From Symbiodinium natans (lineage: Eukaryota > Sar > Dinophyceae > Suessiales > Symbiodiniaceae): 64,000 bases of DNA. The stretch covers positions 492,291-556,290 of the forward strand of contig CAJNDS010001879.1 of NCBI GenBank assembly GCA_905221605.1, written 5' to 3'. The notes below the pieces were generated by a model. The model made no database searches. It worked only from the letters and a program-made list of their open reading frames with translations, and was not told where the DNA came from. How positions within the stretch are numbered: position 1 is the first letter of the stretch; the number at the start of each line of letters is the position of its first letter. The position numbers were made by a program, and so were the translations under genes. Of the stretch, positions 37,501 through 49,500 are shown one piece after another.

Positions 37501-40500
37501 CGCACCCGGAAAGGAATGTTGCGGCAACAAAGCTCAATGAGAATGTGCAATGGGCAAGGCAGCCAAGACCCCACCAGCCAGCCTAAGAACCCTGAGCAAC
37601 CAAGCCCAGGAAACTCGAAACAAAGCAAAAAAACTCAAGCACACAATATGGCATTCGTGGCGATTTTTGCGAAAGCCTGAGGCCTGAAACATCGAAGTAA
37701 ATATGACAACAATCACGTTGGTGTTACAAAAACCTGAGAAAATGCATCAAACACATGGTATGGCATTGCTGGCTGCTTTGCTGAAGCCTGAAGCCAAAAA
37801 AGCAAACACCGCGAATGACATGAATGAGTATTGTTGCTGATATATTCAAGCACAGAGCCTGACAAAACATCTATATCATTTCTATTCTGAACAAGAGGCA
37901 CGGGTCACATTATACGTAAAGGTCCAAGGCTTATATACATAAATAAATATATGGTCAGCCCCCCCCCCCATGATCCACACCGATGGTTTTCTTGTCTTCG
38001 TCTTTGTCTGATTTTCTGCTTTTTCCTCGGAAAAATGCAGTCAAAACTGCACTGGAATACAAAAAGCTCTAGTATATTATCCTCTATAAAAACACTAGTG
38101 TTTTTTTATGTGCATTTTGCTTCTGAAACTTGTGTCTTGCGGCCCCATGAAATTTTTGAAGGGTAGCAATTAGAAGTTTAAGGCTTTTCAGGGTTTTAGG
38201 GGCTTGTAAAAATTTAGATGATCTGTGGAAGGCACCGGGGCTTCCCCAGACCATTGGCAATTTTAAAAATCCTTTAAAGGGGCAACCCTTTTCAAATTTG
38301 AAGGGTGTTAAGGTACTTAAAGCCTTTCAAAATTTTCAAGATTTAAAGGATCTTAAAAGGCTTTAAAGCCCTTAAAAACCTCGAAACGTTTATCCCTTAA
38401 AAGGCTAAAACTCCTTAAAATTAAAAACGGGCAGCCGTTTAAAATTAAGGAAGCTACGGATTTTAGAAAAGGACAGCCATTTACAACTGCAAGAATTTCA
38501 GGGTTTTACGGATTTGTAAAAATTTATATGGTCTGGGGAAGGCACCGCGGCTTCTCCAGACCATTGGCAACTTCAAAAATCTCTAAAATCCGCAAAGGGC
38601 AGCCACTTAAATACGTAAGCAATTTACGGTCTTTAATAGGCTTAAAAGTCTTAAAACCTAGAATGTTTAAACAGAAGCTTAAAGATTTTTATAAGATTTT
38701 AAGGATTTTCAAAGTTTAGATGGTCTGGGGAAGCCCCAGTGCCTTCCCCAGATCATGTAAACTTACAAAAACCCTTAAACCCTTAACCCTAAAAACTTAA
38801 CACTAAGCCCGTAGCACAATCCTCAAACACTTAACATGAAACCCTAAACACTAACCCTAAAAGCTTAACACTAAGCCCTTAGCACAAACCCCAAACACTT
38901 AACATGAAACCCTAAACACTTAAGCACTAGACCCTAAACACTGAACCCTAAACACGTAAACACTACACCCGACCCTAAAAACTAAACCCTAAAAACTAAA
39001 CCCTAAACATTACACACTAAACCCTACACACTAAACCCTGAACACTAGTAAAAATCCTTAAAACCCTTAATCCAAAAAACCAAACCCGAAACCCTTAACA
39101 CTAAACCCTAAACACTCAGCACTAGACCCAAAAGAGTAACCCTAAAAAACTTGACACAAGGCCCACGAACCCCAAACACTTGACACGAAACCCTAAACAC
39201 ATAAGCACTACTAAACCCTAAAAACTCAGCACCAAACCCTAAACACGAACCCTAAAACCTTAACACTAAGCCCTTAGCACAAACCCCAAACACTTAACAG
39301 GAAACCCTAAACACTTAAGCACTAGACCCTAAACAGTAAACCCTAAACACTTAAACACTACACCCTAAAAACTAAACCCTAAACATTACACACTAAACCC
39401 TACGCACTAAACCCTGAACACTAGCAAAAATCCTTAAAACCCGTAACCCAAAAAAGAAACCGAAACCCTTAGCACTGAACCCTAAACACTCTGCACTAGA
39501 CCCTTAACACTAATCCTAAAAGCTTAACACTAAGCGCTTAGCACGAACCCCAAACACTGAACACGAAACCCTAAACACTTAAGCACTAATCCCTTTCTAA
39601 ACACTAAACCCAAAACACTTAAACACTGCACCCTAAAAACTAAACCCTAAACATTACACACTAAACCCTACACACTAAACCCTGAAAACTAAATCCTAAA
39701 CCCTAAACAGAAGGATTTTCAAGTTGTCAATGGTCTGGGGAAGCCCCGTTGCCTTCCCAGATCATTTAAACTTGTAAACATTCTTAAAACCCTTAACCCT
39801 AAAAAGCCAAACCCGAAACCCTTAACACTAAACCCTAAACACTAACCCTAAAAACTTAACACTAAGCCCTTAGCACAAACCCCAAACACTTAGCACGAAA
39901 CCCTAAACACTTAAGCACTTAACCCAAAAACTAAACCTTAAACGTTTCAAACTAAACCCTAAACATTAGACACTAAACCCTGAACACTAAACCCTAAACC
40001 CTAAACAGTAAACCCCAAAGCCGGAACCTCGAGCCCTACTAAATCTAAACCTGAAACCAAAAACCCGTCGGGGTTTCAGATGCTTACTGTTTGGATATCA
40101 GAGTTTGAGTTTTTTTGGGGTTTTAGCCGAGCCGCTTGACCCTAAACCCTAAACCCTAAACTTAACACTCAACCCTAGACACAAAACACTAAACCCTGAA
40201 ACCTACACACTAAACCCTAAACACTAGATTTCCAGAAAAAATCTGGAGTACCCGGGCCCCGGACTCCAGACTCCAGATTTCCAGAAAAAATCTGGAGTAC
40301 CCGGGCCCCGGACTCCAGACTCCAGATTTCCAGAGTACCGGGGCACCGGACTTCAGACTCCAGATTTCCAGAAAAAATCTGGAGTACCGGGGCCCCGGAC
40401 TCCAGACTCCAGATTTCCAGAAAAAATCTGGAGTACCCGGGGCCCCGGACTCCAGACTCCAGATTTCCAGAAAAATCTGGAGTACCGGGGCCCCGGACTC

Positions 40501-43500
40501 CAGACTCCAGATTTCCAGAAAAAATCTGGAGTACCCGGGGCCCCAGACTCCAGACTCCAGATTTCCAGAAAAAATCTGGAGTACCCGGGGCCCAAGACTC
40601 CAGACTCCAGATTTCCAGAAAAAATCTGGAGTACCCGGGGCCCCAGACTCCAGACTCCAGATTTCCAGAAAAGCATATATATATAAATGATTCAGTTTCG
40701 GCGGGCCCCCCCCCACCCCCTCCCCCCCCCCCCCAATGGTACCCCCCCCCCCCTGTGGTGTGGTTGGGGGTTGGTTTTAGGGTTTTAGGGTTTAGGGTTT
40801 AGGGTTTAGGGTTTAGGGTTTTAGGGTTTTAGGGTTTAGGGTTTTTTTAGGTTTAGGGTTTAGGGTTTAGGGTTTAGGGTTTAGGGTTTTCCCCGCGGAT
40901 GGGGTACTAAGATGATCCCCCCCCCCCCTGTGGTGTGGTTGGGGGTTGGTTTTAGGGTTAGGGTTTAGGGTTCAGGGTTTTAGGGTTTAGGGTTTAAGGT
41001 TTAAGACTTAAGGTTTAGGGTTTAGGGTTAGGGTTTAGGTTTTAGGGTTTAGGGTTTAGGGTTTAGGGTTTAGGGGTTTAGGGTTTAGGGTTTAGGGTTT
41101 AGGGTTTTTAGGGTTTAGGGTTTAGGGTTTAGGGTTTTAGGGTTTAGGGTTTAGGGTTTAGGGACCGTAGAGTAGACTTGGGGGGGGGGGGGATACCATG
41201 GGGGGGGGGGGGCCCCAGGACGCTCGACGCTGAACCATATATATATATATATATATATGCTCGCCCCCCCCCCCATGATCCACACATTTGGCCTCGGGAA
41301 GGGGGTTTTGGGAGGGGGGGACTCCAGACTCCAGATTTCCAGAAAAAATCTGGAGTACCCCCGGACTCCAGACTCCAGATTTCCAGAAAAAATCTGGAGT
41401 ACCCCCAGACTCCAGACTCCAGATTTCCAGAAAAAATCTGGAGTACCGGGGCCCCGGTGTCCAGACTCCAGATTTCCAGAAAAAATCTGGAGTACCGGGA
41501 CCCTGGACTCCAGATTCTGGAGTTTGTAATCTGGAGTCTGGGGCCGCGGGTACTCCAGATTTTTCTGGAGTCTTGCCCCCAAGATCCACCCCCAAGGCTG
41601 TTCAGAATCTCCTCACTCCATATATATACACTCTTTCTTATACATGCAGATGCAGAAAACGCTGCAAATACCGAGGGTTTTCCTGTTAAAACGATTGTTT
41701 CAGACTTCTTTCTTACAGCGATGTGTACATGCAGATGCCAGAAATGGACGACCAGGATCTGGTGGTTCGTTTCTGGTGTTACTGACTTCGTTCTTAGCCT
41801 GAAACCCAGGAAAAAGGGACAGTACAGCACTTTCGCCGCTTCAGACTGCAGAAGTGCTGTACTGTCCCTATTTTTGGCTTGCAGGTACCGATAAAGTGCT
41901 GTATACTGTCCCTAAAAAACACCTAAAAACCAATCTTTCCAGCACTACCAGCCCTGGAGCCCCCGGTAGTTCCCAAAAGATTGGTTTTTTTTAGGTTTTT
42001 AGGGACCGTACGGCACTTTATTGGCACCTGCAAGCAAAAAATAGGGACAGTATAGCACTTTCGCCTCTTCAGACTGCAGAAGTGCTGTACCTTCCCTATT
42101 TTTTGCTTGCGTGAAGACGAGAAAATAGGGACAGTACAGCACTTTCGCCTCTTCAGACTGCAGAAGTGCTGTACCTTCCCTATTTTTTTGGCTTGCCTGG
42201 GGACGAGAAAACTCTCCAGACTGCAGAAGTGCCGTACTGTCCCTTTTTTGGCTTGCAGGTACCAATCATGTGCTGTACTGTCCCAAAAACCAATTTTTTC
42301 CAGAGCTATATATCTTCTCGACGTCTTGCAGTATCTCAAGCAATCAGCCCTAAAAACTATAACTTCGCGAACATATCTCAAGCAATCATCCCCCCATAAG
42401 CAAAACCTGAACTCTAATTATACTAAACTTGTACCTTAGCTATCATATCTTAAGCCATCACACCCCAATAAGCAAAACAGAACACTATCTATCTCAAGCA
42501 ATCATCCCCCGATAAGCAACACCTGAATTCTATCATATGTCGTTTGGTTTGTTTATATCTCGAAAATCCCAAGATGTCGTGAAAGGACATTTGCTTACAA
42601 TATTCTCGCGTCCCCCGGGGCGCAAGCCCTACTAACATAGGCATACCCCTATGACATGTAAGGTTTAGGGATTGAAGCCTCAAGCCCCATAGGGTTACAA
42701 ACCCTAAACCTGTCAACCTTAACCCTATAGAGTTTAAAGGTTAAGGGATGAGGCGTAATTGCTAAACCCTACAGCGTTTTCGGGGCTTCTCTTGAAAGCC
42801 CTAAACCCTTAACCACTAGGGTACTATATAGGAGAGTAAGCCTTGAAACAAAAACAGGAGCGCAGCGAGAGGGCAGGGCGTGGGGGGTGTTCAGGGGCCC
42901 ACCCCTGACCCCCCCGCCCCCCCCTGGCCCCTTTTATGAGCAAACTTATTGCTTATAAGCAATGCGTTGTGTGACTAAAACTCCCTCCAACCAAGACTTA
43001 GTTACCAACTCATACGGTTCAAACTCTATGGGCGTAGGCTAAAATGCCTAACTCGGAAACCCTAAACCCTATAGGGTTTTACAGGTGAAGGGCTTAGGTG
43101 CAATTGCCGGCTTATGTTTAAATGCCAAAATCTTAAAATCCTATAAACCTTTAAACCTTAACCCGATAGAAGACGTCAGGAAAGTCAAGACTACGAGCGC
43201 TCGGAAGGGTGGATCTTGGGAGGGGGGGCGAGTATACATATGTGTGTGTACGCACATGTCCGAGTATGCAAATAACATATATATATATATATATATGATA
43301 TATGTATATATATATAGAGAGAGAGAGAGACTTCCAACATGCTCTATCTAAGAGTGGCTGGGATCAAAGTATCACGAAACTGCAGCTGCAGCAATGACAC
43401 CGAAACAACGAAAATGGCAAAGCGAGACGAACCAGCAACTGCAGCAACGAATGACAACGGGCAAATAGCACCCAAAAACTTGCTTGCCCTAAACGTCACA

Positions 43501-46500
43501 CTACATACCCATCTCTATGTCTCTATCCATCCCATTCTCAAACCATTGAAGAAACTCCAAACCAGTGCAGCAAGCTCAACTTACGAGTGCAAAGCAGATC
43601 AGGCTGCAGGTCGAGACGCGTCGGCGGTGCAAGCGAAGCCCGACCACCCGTGATGCAGGTCCTCCACAGACAATCAACCCAGCATGGGTGTCGACTGCGC
43701 TTTCCGAAGTGCCAGGGGAAGTGCAGGGATTGAGTTGAAACCCTCACGCTGCCAAGGAACGAAGCCCTCACCCCAGTCGAAAAGGGCAGCGGCCATGACG
43801 CCCCATGCACCACAGGCACCATGCACAGCAAAGGCATCGATCGGGTCGTCCACCTCCCACAGAAGAAACGAAGCAGAAACAGGCTGAGCTACTAGAGCAT
43901 GGTCATCCCTGGAAACCGCTATGGGTGCAAGAAGTGGTCACTGGTCAGACCCAGCCTTCAGCTTCTTGAGCAACGAAGAAGATCCTGCAACTCAAAGCCC
44001 ACCAAAAAGCGCCAGTTTGCACTTTGATGAGCAAACTTCGCAAGAAAATCCTTGTTGGCATTACTTGACTCTTTGCGATCCACTTTCCACAAGTTCCATC
44101 GGCTTAGGTCCTTGGTAGACAAAGGCTCCAATGAGGGCAATGGCAAAGGCACTGCCGCATTCCACGTTGCCGCACGGAGCGGTGATCGAGACCAAGCCTG
44201 CTCGCATCACCCTCATCCTGACTCTACGAAATTGAACTTGAGGGGCATTGCGGAGTAGGGTTAAGGGTTGAGGGGCATGCCGAGGCCAGCGAAAGCTACC
44301 CCAAAAGCGAGCTCACGACCCCAAAGCCTCAACACAATAAGACCCTGAATGTCCGTGCAGTTAGACCCCTAAACCCTGAAAATAAAGACTCTAATCCTAA
44401 GATTCCTAGTACCTTAAGCCCTCGGCACATACTAACACGGACCCGCGCATACGCCCTTGTGTCTTGCGCTTCAAATCCATATTGAGTTTTGACTTGGTCA
44501 CAGAAACCAGGTATCCTCTCGGACATCCCAACGGTACTGGTGACTTCTGGCGGTACTGCCGTTCAAGCTCGGGAATGGCTCAGTATCCCTAATCCCAGAC
44601 CCAGCCCTCAACCCACTAAACCTCATCCCAAATAACCTATACCCATCTATACCCTTTAACCCCCAAAGCACCCCAACCTGTTCTTACGAGCGCGCTGATG
44701 ATGCAACACATTCGGTGTCCCTTTCCAAACTTATATGAGCTTCTTTGACAGCTCCTCTTGCAAGTGGAAACGGAATGCTCGAAAATCTGTGCAAAAACTA
44801 CAGAGCTTGAGTCCTAAGAAGCGGTACGGAACTGCACCTGCAAGAATGCCGTTGCAGAAGCCGCCGATGTCGTACTTCCTCCACGGAAAGTGAGCAGGGT
44901 TGGCCGATTTGGTGGTGTTGGTCATCTGTGTTTTGTATGGGAATTTACAATATTCCCAGGCTTCCATGGAGAAAAGCTGTCTTTTCAGGGGATTTAGTTG
45001 CAGAAAGAGCTGTTCGCGTGTAGCTTCTTACAACGGACATACACACGCGAAGGTGCAAAAAACCAATGCGCTTGCGGACTTTCGCACTGTTTTTGCACTA
45101 CCAAGACCTCGACCTCGCTTCGTGTTTTGTCGGTCAGAGCAGCGACTCCAACGCTTGCAGAAACGCCTGTGGCGTGGGAGTGGCGGGAAGCGTTCTTCGC
45201 CACTCCACTGTAAGATCGTGCGCTTCCCGGATGGATCCTCAACTGAGAAAGGCCATCCTCGCATGCTCCTGAACCGAGCGCACGCGGCAGAGAAATTTCT
45301 GACCGCAGGAGGACGACAGTAGAGTCTTGCAAGTAACTTGCTTTGGAACGTGCTCTGAAGCTAACTACCAACTCCCTGGGAGGCTGCACGGGCTCTGGAA
45401 AAAATATGGCTTGGGCCGGTTTTGCTTTGAGACTTCTTAGTAAGGGTTGCGCGGTTTGGGTTTTCGCGAGATCACTGCTTTGGGTGCGGCTTGCGCTTTG
45501 GGTTTTAGGGTTTTGCCCGCTGAAAGCATTGGAAATGAACGGAACACCCACCCCACCCATCCCCACCCAACCCTGGGAAAACCCGGACGTGCCTCAACAC
45601 ACGCTGCAGTGAGGGGCGGTTTGGTTGCAGAAAGTTTGAACGTTGCGTGCGTAACTACGTTCAGGCTAAGGTTTGCAGAGTCCCTGAGCCTCTCGAATCG
45701 ATTGGGAAACTGCAGATTTCTTCGCCGGCTGGGGTTTGGCAGGCAGGGGAGGACATCACTCGAACAGAATGGCAATGGCGCGGAACTTGAGTTGCCAAGT
45801 TCGGAAGGTGGGCTATCAGATGTAAACCGTCACTAGTCTGCATCCAAGAGCACCTACTACGAAACATTGCACCGGGATGTAGCCGTCTTGTCCGAACGTG
45901 GACACCTAACCTATAGAGGAGTTTCAACCGGATTGCCATCCCTGATCTGTTAATCGATGCCAATGGGAACGACTGCAAGAATGTAGGCTGCGCTGAAACC
46001 CTTTCCATCATGAGTAGCCTTTAAGCCCGTATTCTGACGCGAAGATGACTCTCCACTTGACCTCAAGCCCTCCGACCGGCCCTTTGGTCATCACCAGGCG
46101 CAGCACGAAGACAGTAAGGCCCGCAGTGGCAGCAGCAATGGTGGTGTTCATGGCCACATGGGCGGCCATGAAGCCTGGCTTTTACGGGGGTTGCAAGGTT
46201 CAGTTTGGAGGCTTTGCTTTTAAACGCCTTGACCGATGCTGTTCATCCCGAGGGTGGAGCCGCAGTTGAAGCCGTACCTGAGGTTTTAGAATACGTAAGG
46301 GTTGGGGTTCCAGCCGTCTGTGAGCAAGGAACCCAGACCCCGCGCCCACTAGGAGTACATGTTGAAAGCTCAAACCTTTGCTCCATGCATTTCTTCAGCC
46401 GGGTCGCCAGCCGAACCACCTCGGGTTGAGTTGGAAACTTCAGGACACCCCCTACATCGCCCTCGCAGCGAATTGCCAAAGCGCAGCGGTTTGGGGTTAC

Positions 46501-49500
46501 ACCTGCCAAACTCACCGCCTTGCACGAAAACAGCTAGGCTTTTGGGGGTTTCGTTGCTTTCAGTTGGGATTAGTTCGACGGACCCAGATTGTCTGTGTGC
46601 GGCATACTAGGGTTCTTGGGTTCTACGTGACTGGACGAAGAGCCTTCCTCTAAAGACGTGATTACAGCTCCGTTCTGATTACTGAGGATCGTCATGTCTT
46701 CCCTAATCACTTTATGTGCAAGGACCCGAATCTGCAGCACCCCACACAGGGAAGGCAAAAACGACCTGTTGGGCAGGTTCAAGTAGGGGATACTACTTAC
46801 CTAGCAGAAATACAGGGGAAGGCATTGTTATTGATGGTCTATGATGCTCTGTTAAACAAGCAAGCCAGCAAGCACCCACAAGATCGCACAAGCATGGCAG
46901 CATAACATGCTGGCAGTTGATCTAAGTACTTTGTCCCGGAAACGTGTCTTTCGCCAAAAACACATTTCCTTTCGCGGAACTTTAGCGCGCCTACTCGCGC
47001 GCACTCCTGAAGCCAAGACCTATAATCACATAAATGGCGCCTACGTACTACAGCTACGCACATGCGCACTTCTTGAGCAGATGCTGCGTGGGCTGGGCCC
47101 TTCATGGGATACGTTAGACTTTCGCGGGACTTTCGCGGAGCTTGCGCCAGTCTTTCGCAAACTCTTAGGATTTCCTAAACCCTAAACCCTAAATCCTCAA
47201 GCCCTACACACTAAATAAACCCTAGACCCTCGCGCGTAGTGTGGTGCGAGGCTTTCAGCCAGCTGGGCTTGAGAGACGAGAGCGAGCCTTATGCTGCGGA
47301 TGCATGGCAAACAGGTGCCTTACATCCAACTTTCGCCAAAAAATATTTCCTTTCGCACACCCTCTTCGTGGATCTTTCGCAGACACTTATACATCCTTGA
47401 AATGCAGGTTCTATCAAAATTCCTTACAAGGATCTTGCTGATCAAGCTCGACCGACTCTTGGAATAAAACACCCTGGAACTTGCACTCCATGGCCGTGTC
47501 AGTTAAAGATAATGTGGGCAACGCGTGAACTCTCTGTTTACTCGAGCAGACTCCAGGATGAGAAGAGAAAGCTGTCGGAAGGTGTCAAGCTCAGTGGAAC
47601 TGGCCAATGCCAGTTAGGTTTTAAGATCAGCGCCAGGGCCGTTAGGGAGGTGTACTGGGCTGCGAGGCTTGATCAATCCGTAGCGCATGGGCTTGGGGCG
47701 TGATGGGCCGTGATGGGCCGTGATGGGTCGTGGTGTGTAAGTCCTTCGAAGCTGCTCTACTAAGTCGAACGACGGTCACGAACACGCCCTCAAGCCCAAT
47801 GCCCAGGGGCAAGATGAAAGTGCCCATGGTGATCAACGGCAGACTGTGGGGACCTGGCTCTTCGCGGCTGCACACTCAATAAGCAGCACATTTGGCTCGG
47901 CTGCAACCGAGTCCCCCCACACAAATCTAAGTGCTTCGAAGCTACGCTTTGCAAGGCATCTGGAAACAACGCTTAAAAACACCGTCAATTCGTTGCAATT
48001 GTTTGCCCAGCATCTGCGATGGATCCGCTTACACTCGAAGACAAAAGGATTGTTCTGCAGCAGCCCGTGCCAAAACCCTTCACAAAGCGTGGCTGGCAGG
48101 CCAAACTCGTCTGGGTTCTGAAAGCGACCAGCCCGTGGCCCGGCAATGATGGCACCCATCAGGGCACCCACACCACCTGTGTCGCTTGGTTATGGCCTGC
48201 TAGAGAGCTCTTCGTGCACAGACCTGCCTGCAATTCGCAAGGGAAGGGTCAATAGTCTTAAGTGCCTACAAAGCCCTTCTGCGTAGAGGGTTAAGGAGGA
48301 AAGCTGATCTAACCGCTGTGCTGCTCATCAAAGTGTTAAGCCTGGTTACGACATTAAGCCGACAGATCCTGCTCACATGCACAGCCTGTCCTGTCATGTG
48401 AACCACACCACTGCCGGCAAAGTCCATGAAGCCAACGCTATTAATCGATGCCAGCCATCCATAGCCCCAGGTCCATGCCACAATGACCGGGTAGACGAAG
48501 GCCTGGCAAAAAACGTGGAGTGGCTCAAGAGCAAATCGCAAAGGAAGACGTCAGCGTTGGCCCTCAATTCCTAAGGAACCGGCTGTCATAGCGAAGGAGT
48601 AGAGACAGTACCCTCCAAAGTTCACGCGCTCGGCCACACCGCCACTCACAATGGTTGCGGCAGCAGAGCCTTTGCAGCATCTTCTGGCAAGGCATCTTCT
48701 CCCAGTCATTCAGCACAGTGCACAGCAAGGGCCAAGGGCCATGAAAACCCAGAACTGGAATCCTGCAAGGCTCAATTCAAAGGCCAAGCAGCAGAAGGCC
48801 CACCTCAAATCAGATTGTGTTGAAGTTGCTGGTACCAACTACATTGGCTGGTGCTTCGGTCTGTTATCTTGGGGCAGACCAGCATTACGTTGGGGCTTCA
48901 GGCGGGATCAAAACGTTTTTTTATGTTGTCGGGCTCAGGTTCTCTGGCTTGAACAGCTTGGCCACTGGAAGAACCAGTTCAGCATGTTCGTAGAAGGTTC
49001 GAACTTGCCTTGGCAACTTCGCGCGAGAAGAACAATTTCTACAAAGAATCTTCATCTTCCTTCATCATTGTATCATAGGATCGAAGACTGAAGTTTAGGA
49101 ACAACACAGTGACAGACGTGCTGATAGCATGATGCTCACGTTGTCGGAGCCTAGCAGACACACTCTCACAGATCTTGGTAACTTCGTGCCTTCGACACAC
49201 ATCAGGCCGAGTGGCCATCCCCCGCGTAGTTCACGAAACCTGGGCAACTTCGCGCAACTGTGGCTCAGGAAACCCCCAGCGAACAGTCATGCAGTCTGCC
49301 GTTGAGGAACCAATGCCAAACCACTGCTCCGTACCTGGGACAGTCACTCAGTCAACATGTTTGAGGAAGAGGCAGCTGATGCTCACATGGGTTTCTAACC
49401 TTTGCAACGGCTCCCAACCATGCTGAAGTCTCTTTGCGCACCTTCCGATTCCTTTGGTATCCTTTGGTGCTGGCACCCTTCAGAAATGCTTCCATGGCAG

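Larger units (their letters stand above)
36306..43622 (-). other. 7.3-kb AMT intron packed with telomere-like arrays and palindromes
   Basis: Bounded by the exon ending GFACTA (donor GACGCG, GA type) and the exon starting with the codons for DSGACISGG. Frame and family order continue across it, so the whole repeat block is transcribed as intron. 36,306-38,160 is mostly unique sequence without a recognised gene. 38,160-42,550 is repeats described separately. 42,550-43,622 is unique with (TA)n/(GA)n. Confidence 0.85.

Noticed and set aside
40771-41163. Chromosome end
   Set aside because: Unique sequence and AMT exons continue on both sides; the array is interstitial.
40210-41894. Several open frames with [10 protein letters not shown] repeats
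   Set aside because: Translation of the 49-bp minisatellite and telomere repeats within the AMT intron.
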